From Verpa conica (taxonomy: Eukaryota; Ascomycota; Pezizomycetes; Pezizales; Morchellaceae): a stretch of DNA of 64,000 nt. The stretch is from assembly GCA_033030425.1 (NCBI GenBank), contig JAUFSD010000009.1:1550001-1614000 (forward strand), read 5' to 3'. Positions within the stretch are counted from its first letter, which is position 1, and the number at the start of each line of letters is the position of its first letter. Made by a program: the position numbers and the translations under genes. Under the pieces are notes generated by a model. That model did no database searches. It was given only the letters and a program-made list of their open reading frames with translations, and was not told the origin of the DNA. Below, piece by piece: positions 11,913 through 23,770 of the stretch.

Positions 11913-12788
11913 GGAGGTGCTCGGATAGGCTGTTTTTGCTTTCTGTGTTTTCTCGGGGGTTAGTGAGGCTATTTGTTTGTATAATAGATAGGAGGGTTGA
12001 ATGCCCTGGACTCAACCTAAAGGCTATCTACACAAAGTTAGAGACATCTTCATAGAAAAAAATACACCTACTAAGTGATGACTTTGCAGTGTCTCTGGTC
12101 TATTTAGATAATAAAGGTCAATGGAGGCGAGATAGAAGGATCACAGGAGCATGAGCTTGAGTCCGTCTGGGAATACGTAGAAATGATCTGGTATGACCTG
12201 GATTTGTGGCAAGAACAGGTGTTTGGGATGGTATTGTAGATGTAGACTATGGACTTAAGGGGACTCTATATATACTCTTAGAGGCAAAGCCTCCTACATC
12301 AGACCCAAAACCTGTTTGCGTTGGCACTATTCCTATTCGATACTTATAATACAACACTGTTATGTGAGTGATGGTTCGTGAGATGCCAAGCAGGGCTATA
12401 CTATATTTAGAGAGGGTGGTACAACCAAGCCTCTAGTATGAATGAATGAATTTATCATTAGCACATGCAACCCTAAGGTTATGGTACCCAAGCCTCTAGT
12501 AATTACAACACAACTTTTCAAAGTAACAACTAAATCTTTTTTGTTTTTTATGCGCTACTTAGTTAAAGGTACGGGATTTTAGATGCTTCCTAATAAGTAT
12601 AGCTAATAAAGATCACGGGATTGGAATCACGTGCCTGCACTCGGGGACTACATGTATGTTTGAGGGTCAGGTAAATCAAGGGTTAGGGTATTTCTTTTAA
12701 ATATATCGATAACTTACCTCTTCTTCATACTAACTAGTGCATGGCTTCATAGATCTTGTCGGTCGTAAGCCGCAGGTTTAGACAAGAA
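11913..12788. other. Intergenic
   Basis: No gene is seen. It contains one of three copies of a GAATGAATGAATTwATCAT motif (12440-12458; see repeats), and the words AAGCCTCTAGTA and GTACCCAAGCCTC occur twice around it (about 12425-12500). It ends at the tRNA gene. Confidence 0.55.
12440..12458 (+). repeat. GAATGAATGAATT..ATCAT motif, copy 1
   Basis: This short motif recurs at 46793-46813 and 56079-56103 in the same orientation, each time in non-coding DNA and each with an ATAA/ATTA tail. An AAGGTTATG word lies 20-50 nt away in two of the three places. It may be the conserved end of a dispersed element. It is too short to classify. Confidence 0.4.
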
Positions 12789-12860
12789 TCCGATGTGGTG
12801 TAACGGTTAGCATCGCTCGCTTTCACCGAGCAGATCGGGGTTCGATTCCCCGCATCGGAG
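12789..12860 (+). tRNA. tRNA-Glu (anticodon UUC)
   Basis: A 72-nt cloverleaf is visible. The acceptor stem is TCCGATG/CATCGGA, the D-arm TGGTGTAACGGTTAGCA, and the anticodon stem GCTCG/CGAGC around loop CTTTCAC (anticodon TTC). The T-arm CGGGGTTCGATTCCCCG is followed by discriminator G. A T-rich run (TCTTTTGTCTTTTT) just downstream is a suitable Pol III terminator. There is no intron. It decodes GAA (and GAG by wobble). Confidence 0.97.
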
Positions 12861-13499
12861 TTAATCTTTTGTCTTTTTAAAATTTCTATCATAGTTCTTT
12901 GATTGAGGGGTTGTTTGGTTGTTCGCATTGTCCTACTTGGCGAGAAATTAAGTGTGGCAACCGAGTCAACCCATCAAATGGCCATCCAACTTGCACAACC
13001 CTAAACCTAACACGATACTTAGTAGTGAAGATAATGAGAAACCCGTTTATATCTTGATATGATGTTTTAAAATGAATAGAAACAATGGCTGAAATTTAGG
13101 TATAAAAGCATCGAGTAGAGCATTTTTAAAGTACCTAGACAGGACCCCTTCTTTTCCTTGTATGGTAGAAAAGCTTAGTGCTAAGAGTTATACTTATCAG
13201 CGTTTATATTATCGTAGGTTATTATTTTACTTCATGTATCTGGTCACGAATATATCTTTCCCCCTCTGTTACGACTAAAGTTCAGTCTTGCAGTTCTCCA
13301 TACTACAAGCACCACTCAGTTTCCTCGTTTTAATCTGGCCTGATGGCTAGCGAGGCGCTTCTACCAAATCACCTGGGGTGGCTGAGCATACGTGACAGCG
13401 CAACACAACGTTCCAACCTCCTCTATCAACTACATCACCTATCGGAGTCAACACTATCGAAACATCTTTTTCTAAAGTTCTAGAGCCATCTATATACCT
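12861..13499. other. Upstream region of the NACHT-ankyrin gene
   Basis: Non-coding sequence between the tRNA and the ATG at 13500. The last 250 nt are C/T-rich on the plus strand, as often seen in fungal promoters and leaders. I see no defined regulatory site. Confidence 0.55.
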
Positions 13500-16400
13500 A
13501 TGGCAGAAGCGATAGGTCTTGCAGCGAGCATTATTGGTCTAATTCAGCTCACCGGAAAACTCGTATCTTTAGGCTATGAGTATATAGGAGGGGTCAAAGA
13601 CGCGCCAAAAGATCTCCGGCAGCTCGTGGATGAGCTACACTCTCTTGCTAAAGTCCTTCTGATCTTGCAGGACTACGCTAGGGACGACAGAACACTTCAA
13701 TCGACAGATCTACGGACACTTAACGGCCAGAATGGGCCACTCCCGGGATGCGCACTGGAGCTGACAAGACTTCAGTTGAGATTGGAACCTAGCCAGGGGG
13801 TGCGGGGAAAGATAAAGGCCCTTGTGTGGCCACTTAAAGAGAGGGAAACCTATAAATATATCGAACAGATCGAGCGACACAAAAGCCTTTTCAACCTGGC
13901 TTTAGTGGTAGACCAACTGTTTGTTTATCCAAGTCAAATATACTTATGATACTGTTCTGATACGCAAAGTGCCTTATCGAGATCGATCAATGAGTATGTT
14001 CGGGGCACTAGTTATATCGTACGCACACTTGAGGGCGAATCACTGGTACAAGCCGCCCATAGGCAAAATGAAGAGGCAAAAAAAACAGGTAAAGTTAGAA
14101 ATCTCTTATTCTTTAAGCCCAGGGATAGTCCATCTTGGGTTGTCTCTATTTTATGCTATCCACGGGGGCCCAACGGAACCTACGGTATTCGAATTGAAGT
14201 TAGTGTCAACCACGTACTATCCTTATGGGTCAGATTTTGGCGTTGTCTAAAGAAAGCCAATTAATCGGTTACATAGCTGAAAATCGTCGTCAAGTACTTG
14301 ACTGGCTATACCCCGAGGATTTCGACAAGAAGCACACCGAGATAAGTGGTAGAAGGCAAGAAAACACTACCAACTGGGTTTTTGAAACCCCTGAATTTAA
14401 GGGCTGGCTTGAAGACCAGCCTGATTTCCGGATTCTCTGGGGCTGTGGAATTCGTATGTTCATTAAGATCCTATTGGGCTGAAGGTTGACACTAACCAAG
14501 GTCTCTCTACAGCTGGCGCAGGGAAGACATTTATAAGGTATGGAATGTTTACCCATATAATGAGGGATTCCCAACGTGTTCGTTCAACTCGGCGATGCTC
14601 TTGATATACTGTAGATTCGAATAACATGCTAAGGAGGTTTCTGTCCTGTCTTGTACATCATCTAACTGTATATTGCCCCTATATAGTTCCTCGGTAATCG
14701 ACTATCTTGCTACCCAACAACTAACCAGGAACTATGGAATAGCCTATATATACTTCGATTACGTCGAAAGGGATCAGCAAAGGCCAACCCGCATTCTCGC
14801 CAACCTTGTTAAACAGCTCCTGCATCAGGCATCCTGCATACCTAAAGAGATTCAAAGCATTTACGATGCGGGGAAGAGTCCGAGTCCGTCATTTGAGGAA
14901 CTATGGAGAGCCCTCGTTATAATTTCAGGTCTGTTTGGTCAAGTGTTTCTCATCTTTGATGCATTGGACGAATGCGACAAACGCAAGGATTTACTACCGC
15001 TCTTTCACCGCCTAGGCGGATACGGCATCAGTATTTTTTTAACAAGCCGGCCGCATCTAGAGGATATTCAAGGTTCCTTTGAAGATGTGACAAAGATCAA
15101 GATTTCGGCGCAAGAAGAGGATATTCGGGTATATATCCAGCAGAAGATTGAGAGTAATCCCCGGGCAAAACGCCTAGTAGGGCAGGGGAAGTGCGAAGAC
15201 AAAATTGTATCGGGGCTTGTTGAATGTACAAAGGGAATGTAAGTAACGTAATAAAATAAAGTTCCAGTTGGCCAATTCCTACTAATGCCATTTAGGTTTA
15301 TACTCGTGCGCTTCCATATCGACTACATATGCCAACAGACTACTGTAAGACAGATACTTTCTAAACTAGAAAGTCTCAAGAACCTATCCTCTGAAGAGAG
15401 GCCTTTGGACCCAACCTATGATAGAGCCATGGATATTATCCACAACCAGCCCAAGGATTGCACTGAATTGGCTTTGAGAACTTTGCTATGGCTTGTGAAG
15501 GCTAGGCGAACTCTTACAGTTGATGAATTGCGGGAAGCTGTATCCATAGAGCCAAACCAGCGCAGCCTTAACGAATACGATTCACCAGATAGGAAGACAT
15601 TACTCGATGTATGCGCCAGCCTGGTTATACATGACGAAAACAGCAATACGATTCGGCTAGCTCACTATACTATTCAAGAGTACCTATTGAGAAACCCTAT
15701 TATCCAAGAGTTTGGATCTAGGTTAGCATTAGGGTGTATTACATTCCTATCATTCGATATTTTTGCTCAATATGATCTCTACGAAAACCTACTCCTACTA
15801 CATCCTTTTGTACGCTACGCGGTACAATACCTATCTTCCCATCTAAAGGATTGCGATGAGAGCCTATCAGTAGAGGTTTTGCTCAAGTTGCTTAAGAATC
15901 GGGACCACTTCTGGTCTTACAAAAAACTGTTTGACTACGTAGTCGAGAAAGACCAGTGGTATAGCTATTCTATCGCCCCATACTCTATCGCCCCATATTC
16001 GAGACTTCCGCTGCACATAGCGTCTGCTCTCGGACACCGTGCATTGGTTTATCGGCTACTCAACGAGGACCCCAGTATAATTTCGGCCCCAGGAAAATAC
16101 AAGCTCACCGCACTACATGAAGCAGTATTGGGAGGAAATGAGCAGGTGGTCCAACTACTCCTCGAAAAAGGTGCCAAAGCGTCCCCCTCCGATATTAGGG
16201 GCAAGACACCACTACACTATGCAGCAAGGAGCGGAAATGAAATAATAGCTCATCTACTTCTTGGGAGGGGTGCTGATATCTCATCTTTTGATGAACAGCG
16301 GCGGACTGCACTTCATGAGGCGATCGAGAAAGGGCATCGTCCAATGGCTCAGCTACTCCTTGAAAATGGTGCCGATATTTCGGCTTCTGATACATATAGG

Positions 16401-17711
16401 AATCCTACACTTTATTATGCGATACGAAAAGGGGATTGTTTGATGGTGCAGCTACTTCTTGAAAGAGGCGCCGATATCGAGGCTTCCGATAGGGGAGGGA
16501 ATACTGCGCTTCATCTTGCGGTAAAGAATGGGGATCGTTCAGTGGTGGAGCTACTTCTTGAAAAAGGCGCTGATATCGAGGCTTCCGGTGGGGGAGGGCG
16601 TACTGCGCTTCATCTTGCGGCACTAGAGATGGATCATTCATTAGTAGAGCTACTTCTTGAAAAGGGCGCTGATATCGAGGCTTCCGATGGGGGAGGGTGT
16701 ACTGCGCTTCATCTTGCGGCACTAGAGATGGATCATTCATTGGTAGAGCTACTTCTTGAAAAAGGCGCTGATATCGAGGCTTCTGAGCAGGGGGGGTACA
16801 CTGCGCTTCATGTTGCGGCGCGGGAAGGGGGTTGTTCATTGGTGGAGCTACTTCTTGAAAAAGGCGCCGATATCGAGGCTTCTGACAAGGAAGGGAGCAC
16901 CGTGCTTCATCTTGCGGCATGGCAACGGGATTGTTCATTGGTGAAGCTACTTCTTGAAAAAGGTGCCGATATCAGGGCTTCCGATAGGGAAGGGAGCACC
17001 GTGCTTCATATTGCGGCATGGCAAAAGGATCGTCCATTGATGAAGCTACTTCTTGAAAAAGGCGCCGATATTAAGGCTTCCGACCACAAAGGGAGGAATG
17101 CGCTTCATGCTGTGCTTCGTGTTGCGGTAGCAAAAGTGGAAGTGGATCGTTCATTGGTGAAGCTACTTGTTGAAAAAGGCGCCGATATCGAGGCTTTCGA
17201 TCACAAAGGGAGGAATGCGCTTCATCTCGCGGCACGGATTCGGGATCGTTCATTGGCGGAGCTACTTCTTAAAAAAGGCGCCGATATCGAGGCTTCAGAT
17301 AAGTTGAAGAGTACTGCGCTTCATGTTGCGGCACGAAAAGGGAATCTTTTGGTAGTACAGCTGCTACTTAATAGAGATGCTGATATTTCACTTTCGGATA
17401 TATCTGGGTGGACTGCACTCCATCTTGCGGCGTATATGGGGCATAATCTAGTAGTCAGTCTACTACTTGATTGGGGATCCGATACTGCGTCTCTCAATAA
17501 CTCTGGGCAGACGGCACTACAAGTGGCGGTCATGAAGAGACATGATTCAGTAATTCAGCTGCTTTCCCCTGAGAGTTGTGCGGAAGCGGTACCCCTAGCA
17601 CCTGATCCCCTCGCCGCTGTAAGTGGGACCAAACGACCTGCCAAAGATACCGAAGTATCAGACAGCATAGAAGCACCTCCGTTATCCGCAAAACGGGCTA
17701 AGCCCAACTAA
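13500..17711 (+). CDS. NACHT-ankyrin STAND (NLR-like) protein
   Basis: An intact 1235-residue signalling-ATPase-type receptor of the fungal NLR class. Exons: 13500-13918, 13970-14088, 14277-14453, 14513-14537, 14687-15238, 15296-17711; every junction keeps frame. Residues 1-139 resemble the fungal STAND N-terminal (HeLo-like) domain, starting MAEAIGLAASIIGLIQLTGK. NACHT: Walker A GIPGAGKT at about 237-244, Walker B FLIFDALDEC near 338, sensor-type FLTSRPH near 365, then a winged-helix region with LLWLVKARRTLTVDELREAV. About 16 ankyrin repeats occupy residues 669-1185. The tail has basic clusters (GTKRPAK..SAKRAKPN) that could be a nuclear signal. Walker A is mostly on a 25-nt microexon. Neighbouring ankyrin units are almost identical in DNA. 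In fungi such proteins act in non-self recognition and regulated cell death; the ligand here is unknown. Confidence 0.93.
16440..17340 (+). repeat. Tandem 99-nt ankyrin-coding repeats, highly similar in DNA
   Basis: About nine consecutive ankyrin units inside the NACHT-ankyrin gene share long DNA words such as CTACTTCTTGAAAAAGGCGC and GATATCGAGGCTTC. The units at about 16600-16698 and 16699-16797 differ by only a few bases. One unit (about 17095-17160) carries an in-frame insertion (RVAVAKVEVD). The similarity points to recent unit duplication or gene conversion. Confidence 0.9.
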
Positions 17712-20700
17712 AAATTACCGAATTCCTTTGAAGACTGAGATTTTAGGGCGAGATTGATATTTTGGGGGAGGTTGGGTATAGGAGCATGGAGGGGTTAACT
17801 ATATGATATGGGCTTGTTCCTTTGTCTCTTATTTTACAACTGCGAGCTTTTGTAGGATGTACTGCCAAGGCGTTTAGGGAGTTTTGGGTGTCAATTTTTT
17901 AGAAAGTCAATAGTTAATCTAAGTAGACGATTCCTTTATGAATATATTTTTGTCTCGTAGCTGCTAAAAAAAAGATTAATTCCTATTAAGACGTATACGC
18001 CGCCTTAAGGTTATGAGCCCTTTTACTCCAATACAGAATTAATATTAATCAAGGCCTTGATAGTTTGCCACTAGACTCTCGAGACCGAATTATCAGCCAA
18101 AACCACAGATACATCAAGGGTCTTTCGATTTTTATAGCAGGCCCCCTAGCCCCAATAGAAGCCATCTACAGAATCTCGTCTCTAGAGTACTCTAATTCCT
18201 ACCGGAATTAAGATTGATATCAATTGAAGTGAAAAAAACCGGCCGGTATATCTATGATTGTGGGGAGATTTTGTTTATTAAACAGGAGTCGGGAGGGGAT
18301 CCTGAACCTGGAACGTTAAATAGAGCTTCAATGATATTCAACTGATTCTGCTTGGCGAACCCCATAGTCTAACTTAAACCGGTACTCCAGAATTTAGACT
18401 CACTTCTATATATGTAGCCTACAAACTGGTTTTTGTTATATATACTCCATAAAGTACCTTCAAGGCATGCTTTAGCATAATACGAAGCTAAAAGTATATT
18501 GATGATATTCCCAAAGAGACTAAGTATTGTCTATTTTTGGTAACATGAATGACAAAAACCCTAACCCTATCAACTATCGCCATACTATGTTCTACACAGC
18601 CTCCCATTAACCCCTCCAGAAACTCACTCCCCACTGCCGTCCTTGCATAAAACGCGACCTGCGGATTTATATTCTTAACATCCACCGATTGTAGATAGGA
18701 TGCCCCATAAAAATCACTCGCCCAGTGTGGCTCATAAACATTCGCCTACACCAGTTAGCACTGTTATCCCTCCTATAGATAACAACGTAATAAAACACAA
18801 ACCTCATCCAAATAAGTTCCCAGACACCGGCAAGAGGACTTTCAATACCTCATCATAAACATACATCATACGTCGTATAACCACCAACCTTTGGTCCTCC
18901 GTCTTAGTACCGTTCCAGAAAACCAATTATACAACGGCAACAAGCCCCCTTTCTTTCTAGACAGGACTAACACTTGTGTATTCCCTAAGCTCTCCCGGTG
19001 AGATTATTGACATTCCTGACCTCCAAAATGCTACGAAACACCACTGTTACCGCGGTGTGATTTCACGTGACTTGGTGTTTGGGTATGAGGCGGGGGTATA
19101 TAGTGAGCATGTTTCACACCGGCGACTTCAGGGTCGAAGAGGGCAGTGTAGGCAGTAAGTGAGGAAGGAGCTTCTAGTGCTCGGTGATGTGCGTGGCATA
19201 GGGGGCTCCCTGTTACGCTGAGGACTGAGAATAATGAGGGATTGTGGATAGTTCGGTGGAGGTCTTGTTGGGTTGTTTTATCGAGGAAGCCTGGTGGATG
19301 TGAGTTCGTAGCATCTGAAGATGCCAAATTCAACGTACTGTGGGGCGAAGGAGTGGGGCGTGTCGATGGGGGTTTAGAATGTCGGCGGTTTTAGGTGTGG
19401 TTGAAGCTTATAATTACACCAGAGACCTGTAGTGTAGGGAAGATTTTTACTGTGGAGGAGGAGATGATACGCGTGGCGGAGATTACGACACCCAGGATGA
19501 GCTACCACCGCCTGCTGGTACCTAGAAAAGATCTGGGTTGGTTCTGGCGTCCGCCGTCTGCGGTGACGAGTTTGTATTAAAGCACATGGCCCATTCGATG
19601 TAGAGTTGACAGTGTGCCGTATCCTCTGTCTTGAATATAGCCGCCGGAGAATCCAACGCTCTATATACTATCATCAGGAGCCACTCTCTTGGAATGGATG
19701 TGTAGAAGGCTTCAAAACTTACTGTACATTCGCAGACAACAATTACTTTCCCGACTGAGTGGAGGGTGTTGTAGATATCTGCGGGTTGTCATCCGGGGCC
19801 AAGCGTGACGGCACCACCGGTATATGTTGTGGAATTACTAGGGTGAAATTACTAGAGTAAGACTCGATTATCTGTATTTTCTTGAATTGGTACATCCAGA
19901 TCCTAAGTGACGCTGCACCAATAGACTTCCCCATAAAGTCGTGACTATGCGTGACGTTAGTAACTGGATCGATAATGCGTAGGAGACACAAATACCCTGT
20001 ATTCTTGATTACACTACCATCCCAACGTTAGTATATATTAATCCCCCAACCAAGGAGTACAGAAAACCTCCAGTCGCACATTATTCTCCTGTGTACAGTT
20101 CACACATACTTGCACATCTTGTGGTGTAGTCGCCTTGATGACATACTCCATAAGTACCGATAGTTCAAGGTGTCAGATCACGTGGTGAGATCTAGATATG
20201 ATTAGATGCTTCTATTGCTTTTTTCTTTTTTTTCTTGGTAGTCTTTGTCATCATTTCTTTGTTTTTAGAGTCTCTTAGATAGCTATTCATTTCGCTCGTG
20301 TAGATAGTTTTTGGGCATCAATCAGAGAGGTAGAGAATCAGCCTATCTACAGACTCTACACAAGGTAATGTCGGACCCTCAGTAGGGTTCAAGTATTATT
20401 TGTCCATGATCACCTGTAGGATGATTAAAGCTATATAACCCCCGCAATCAATTAGAATAATCTACGAAAAAGAAACCACCTTCTAATAAGAACATCACAA
20501 ATATACGATAACCCTTACATCGGCCAAGCAGCTTGCACCGCATCACACTCGTCTGGACCGTACGTAGAGATATTCCTAAACGGAACAACCACCTGCAGCT
20601 TCCCAGCTACAGTGTGGTTCAGCGGGGCCCATTGTTGCGCACTCCATAGTCTTCCCCGGTATGTTTTACAGGCGCAAATAGCCGCGTATCGGGCTCGTTA

Positions 20701-21279
20701 GCGGCTAAACTCGCGAGTGCGATAATGGCGGTAGAGAAGAGTATTGAGTATGTATAGACTGCAGGACTAAATATCAGTAGAGTTAAGTAATTTTCACTCA
20801 GGTGTAGATACCTAAGGAGGTCCCCCTGTGAGTTGGTGAGGCCAGGCATGAGGAATATAAACCAACCGCAGCGCAACGCCCTACGATAATTAATATACAC
20901 ATGTACGCGGGTAAAGCGCTAGATATAGGTCTTCATGAGTGTTTAGGACATGTGCAGTCACGGCTGCTCACTCTGTGCCACTACAGTGTGGTAATATTCC
21001 GGGTATATTATGGATATACTATAGTAAGTAGTGCGCAGGGATCCATACCATATTGTAGTTTACCATACGAGTGATACAATATGATCTCAAGATACAGAAG
21101 GATATCAATCCAGACGGGCTTAATCCAGAGAGTATCCACCCGATTAGATATTTATCGCGGACCAATAGTAACCCACCGTTACACAAGCCACCCAACAACA
21201 AAAAAAAAACCCTCGCGGAGATGATCCCCACATAATATCACAGTACTCCAGACCACCACGGGTTTTACACAATCACTCA
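17712..21279. other. Long intergenic tract
   Basis: No convincing gene is visible in 3.6 kb. There is a T-rich run near 20220-20240 and two copies of CTACAGTGTGGT (about 20606 and 20983), which could be worn ends of a pogo-type element. An ACCCTAACCCT-like word sits near 18557. The last 150 nt form the leader of the F-box gene. Open frames at 19031-19333 and 20619-20900 have no recognisable domains. Confidence 0.55.
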
Positions 21280-22557
21280 ATGGCACTCTTGACGCTCCCA
21301 AACGAGCTTCTCCTCACAATCTCAGACAATCTCTGCACAAAAGACCTATTCTCACTCCTCCGCGCCAACAAACACCTACACACCCTGCTGCTCCCCACAC
21401 TGCACCGTCTCGGCGCCCAAGAAACCTACAAAGACCACCGAAAGCCCGCACTCTGCTGGGCAGCCCAACACGCCAAAACCGAGCTGGTGCGCAAACTCCT
21501 CGAATACGGTGCTTCACCAGCAAGGTTCAGCCGCGATGAGCGTCCGTATCGCCTCAAGCCGACATTACTCCACCTGGCCGTCAGCGGGGGTAGTTCATCT
21601 GTCGTGAAGTTACTATTAGAGCACGGAGCCGACATCCGCGCCGCGAAACACCTCTACAACACGCCGTTGTCGGCGGCTATACGCGGGAAGCTAGAGACCG
21701 TCGTGAAGCTCCTCATCGCCAGTGGAGCGAGCGTCGACACAATAGAGAGTCTTGAGATGCCACCCCTGCATAGCGCGATCGAGACGGGTCATGTGGGGAT
21801 TGTGAAGGTGTTGTTGGAAGCCGGGTGCGACGTGACTAAAGACAGTTATGGAATACTGCCGATACACCGTGCGGCCAGTTACGGGGACGCTGGGATTGTG
21901 AAGGTGTTGGTTGAGCACGGGGCGGAGGTGAATGTTGCGGGGAATTACTCGTTGATGCCGTTGCATTATGCGGCTGCGCGGTCGAATGTAGCGGTGCTGG
22001 GGGTGTTGTTGGATCATGGGGCGGAGGTGGATGCGGCGATGAATCCGGTGGGAGTGACGCCGTTGCAGATTGCGGCGAGGGAAGGGACTGCAGACACGGT
22101 TAGGGTGTTGGTGGAGAGAGGTGCGGATGTGAGTGTGAGGTGTAGAGACCTTGGGGTGCTGGATTTGGCGACGTTTAATACTCTCCACGGAGCGGAGGTG
22201 ATCAGGGTCTTGTTGGCTGGAGGGGCGGATGCGAATGCGGTAGGGAGGAGTAGGAATACTCCGATTAGAAAGGCGGTCTTGTGCTCCAGGTATGAGGTTG
22301 TGAAGGCGCTGCTGAGTGGGGGGAAGACGGATATCTATGTGAAGGATTTTCATGGCAGGACGGCCCTTGACGATGCGGTGGCTTTGATGGACTTCAAGAT
22401 GGTCTGGATTCTTGTCACTTATGGAGGACTCCGCAGGTGTGTCTCGTATGGCTTGAAGGGTCACGGCAGGATACTGCACCGCCGGGCGAGAAGGGGCTTT
22501 GATCTGCCGGTGGAGAAGGAGTTTGATAGGTCTTGTATTAATAGAGTCTCTGTATAA
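21280..22557 (+). CDS. F-box/ankyrin-repeat protein
   Basis: A single-exon, intact frame of 425 residues from an ATG at 21280. Residues 4-40 (LTLPNELLLTISDNL..LFSLLRANKHLHTLLL) match an F-box, the segment that docks on Skp1 in SCF ubiquitin ligases. About ten ankyrin repeats follow from residue ~55 (PALCWAAQHAKTELVRKLLE, TLLHLAVSGGSSSVVKLLLE and so on), a substrate-binding scaffold. This F-box/ankyrin layout is abundant in filamentous fungi; substrates are mostly unknown. The coding DNA looks GC-richer than the flanks and has no introns, unlike the two NACHT-ankyrin genes. Codons are largely G/C-ending. It probably acts in the cytosol or nucleus as an SCF adaptor, by family inference. Confidence 0.88.
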   Translation: MALLTLPNELLLTISDNLCTKDLFSLLRANKHLHTLLLPTLHRLGAQETYKDHRKPALCWAAQHAKTELVRKLLEYGASPARFSRDERPYRLKPTLLHLAVSGGSSSVVKLLLEHGADIRAAKHLYNTPLSAAIRGKLETVVKLLIASGASVDTIESLEMPPLHSAIETGHVGIVKVLLEAGCDVTKDSYGILPIHRAASYGDAGIVKVLVEHGAEVNVAGNYSLMPLHYAAARSNVAVLGVLLDHGAEVDAAMNPVGVTPLQIAAREGTADTVRVLVERGADVSVRCRDLGVLDLATFNTLHGAEVIRVLLAGGADANAVGRSRNTPIRKAVLCSRYEVVKALLSGGKTDIYVKDFHGRTALDDAVALMDFKMVWILVTYGGLRRCVSYGLKGHGRILHRRARRGFDLPVEKEFDRSCINRVSV

Positions 22558-22860
22558 TCTGTTACAATCCCGCATAATCTGTTGCAATATCACTCAAAGA
22601 CCGTCATTATTAGGTCTCTTCTGTATCTGCACCGAGTTTCTTTTTGTATGATCAAGACTACAGAAGTACTCGTTATAATACAAGACTGGACATTACATAA
22701 AACTAATAATTAAACCAGCAGCATTAGAGTATATAATTCAACCACGAGTTTGAATAATCTCGAGAATTAATCAAGACGGATATTCAAATCTACTCCCAGA
22801 GCAAACACTCATCACTACCACAATCAGCTCAAACCCATATAAAAGAGTACCAAAAAGAAC

Positions 22861-23676
22861 TCACCTGCAATCCCCCACACTACCACAAAACCCCCCTTCC
22901 TCCTCCTCCTCTACCTCCCTACACTTCCTCTTTGACAAAAACCACTTTAGATCCGCCGCAAACCCGGGCACCAATCCAAAAAACCTTACCAAATCCACAT
23001 CAATATCCAACCCAAACCTCTCCGCACAGACATAATAATCCTCCGAATGCATCGCCATACACCTCACCAACACCCTCTTCAACCCATCCACCCCGTCCAC
23101 AGCCTCATACACCATCCTCACGACCTCCATCCTCACCTGCAAATGCCTCTCAAACTCGCCCGCCCCGAGCAACCTAACCCACTCATGGCTCTCCCCGGCC
23201 ACAACACCGATTATGTCCGCCAATGCCTGTTTCTGGATGAACCCTGCTTCAAACACCAACGAGACAAGGTATAGCCGCACGTGGTCTACGATGTCTTCGG
23301 GGGAGGTGGTGGCAGCGCTGTGCCAGTAGTGGCGGTAGGCGGAGGTCGTGAAGAGTGCCATGTCGCCTGCGTCGATGCCTGGGAAGTGGAGGGTGAGCTC
23401 TGTTTCGAGAGGTGTGTGGTGTGGCGGGAAGCGTTTGTGGAAGAAGAGCGATTGCGCGCACATTACTTTGAGGTGCACGGTGAATAGCAGTCGGTCTGCA
23501 CCGGCGTAGATTGTGAGCATGGGCCCGCAGAGTGCGCTGTGAGTGTGTGTGTGTTAGTGCGGTTATTGTAGCAGTAGGGGACTGGGAGAGACGTACCTGG
23601 AGTTGCGGCCGCGCCATTGGTCGCTGGTGCGGCTTTGGGTGGCTTGGTTGAGTAACCAAGCGTGGTTTGTGGCCAT
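22861..23676 (-). CDS. BTB/POZ-domain protein
   Basis: Two exons on the minus strand (23676-23597 and 23536-22861) joined over a 60-nt intron (GTACGT..CTCACAG, phase 2) containing a CA/GT microsatellite. The product is about 251 residues. It starts MATNHAWLLNQATQSRTSDQ and runs through a BTB core: CGPMLTIYAGADRLLFTVHL, VMCAQSLFFHKRF, ELTLHFPGIDAGDMALF, TSAYRHYW. BTB domains dimerise and often link substrates to Cul3 ligases or act in transcription. The rest is helical with no second domain that I recognise. The C-terminus is acidic then Cys/Gly-rich. The last codons read GCAGGTGAGT, a good donor, so a further small exon may exist downstream and the true C-terminus may differ. It lies tail-to-tail with the F-box/ankyrin gene, about 300 nt apart. 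Confidence 0.82.
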
Positions 23677-23724
23677 GTTCATAGTAGATGTTTTTTTTTG
23701 GAGGTTTGTTTAGAGGTGTAGGAG

Positions 23725-23770
23725 GTGAAGAAGAGAGGGGGGGTGGGAGGGAGATATATGATATATAGTG
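23725..23770 (-). promoter_or_regulatory. TATA-like element and CT-rich initiator tract of the BTB gene
   Basis: On the minus strand an A/T stretch (CTATATATCATATATC, at 23752-23767) lies about 80 nt before the ATG at 23676. A C/T-rich run (23725-23750) lies between them. This spacing and order match many fungal core promoters. Confidence 0.5.

Noticed and set aside
16405..16938. A 177-residue minus-strand open frame with repeating RKPRYQRLFQEVA units
   Set aside because: It is the antisense shadow of the 99-nt ankyrin-coding repeats of the NACHT gene; the periodicity comes from the sense strand.
20600..21000. CTACAGTGTGGT at two places as ends of a pogo element
   Set aside because: The two copies are in direct rather than inverted orientation and no matching inverse end was found.
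21691..22593. A 300-residue minus-strand frame, His/Arg-rich
   Set aside because: Antisense of the F-box/ankyrin gene in GC-richer DNA. The sense frame has clear domains; the antisense has none.
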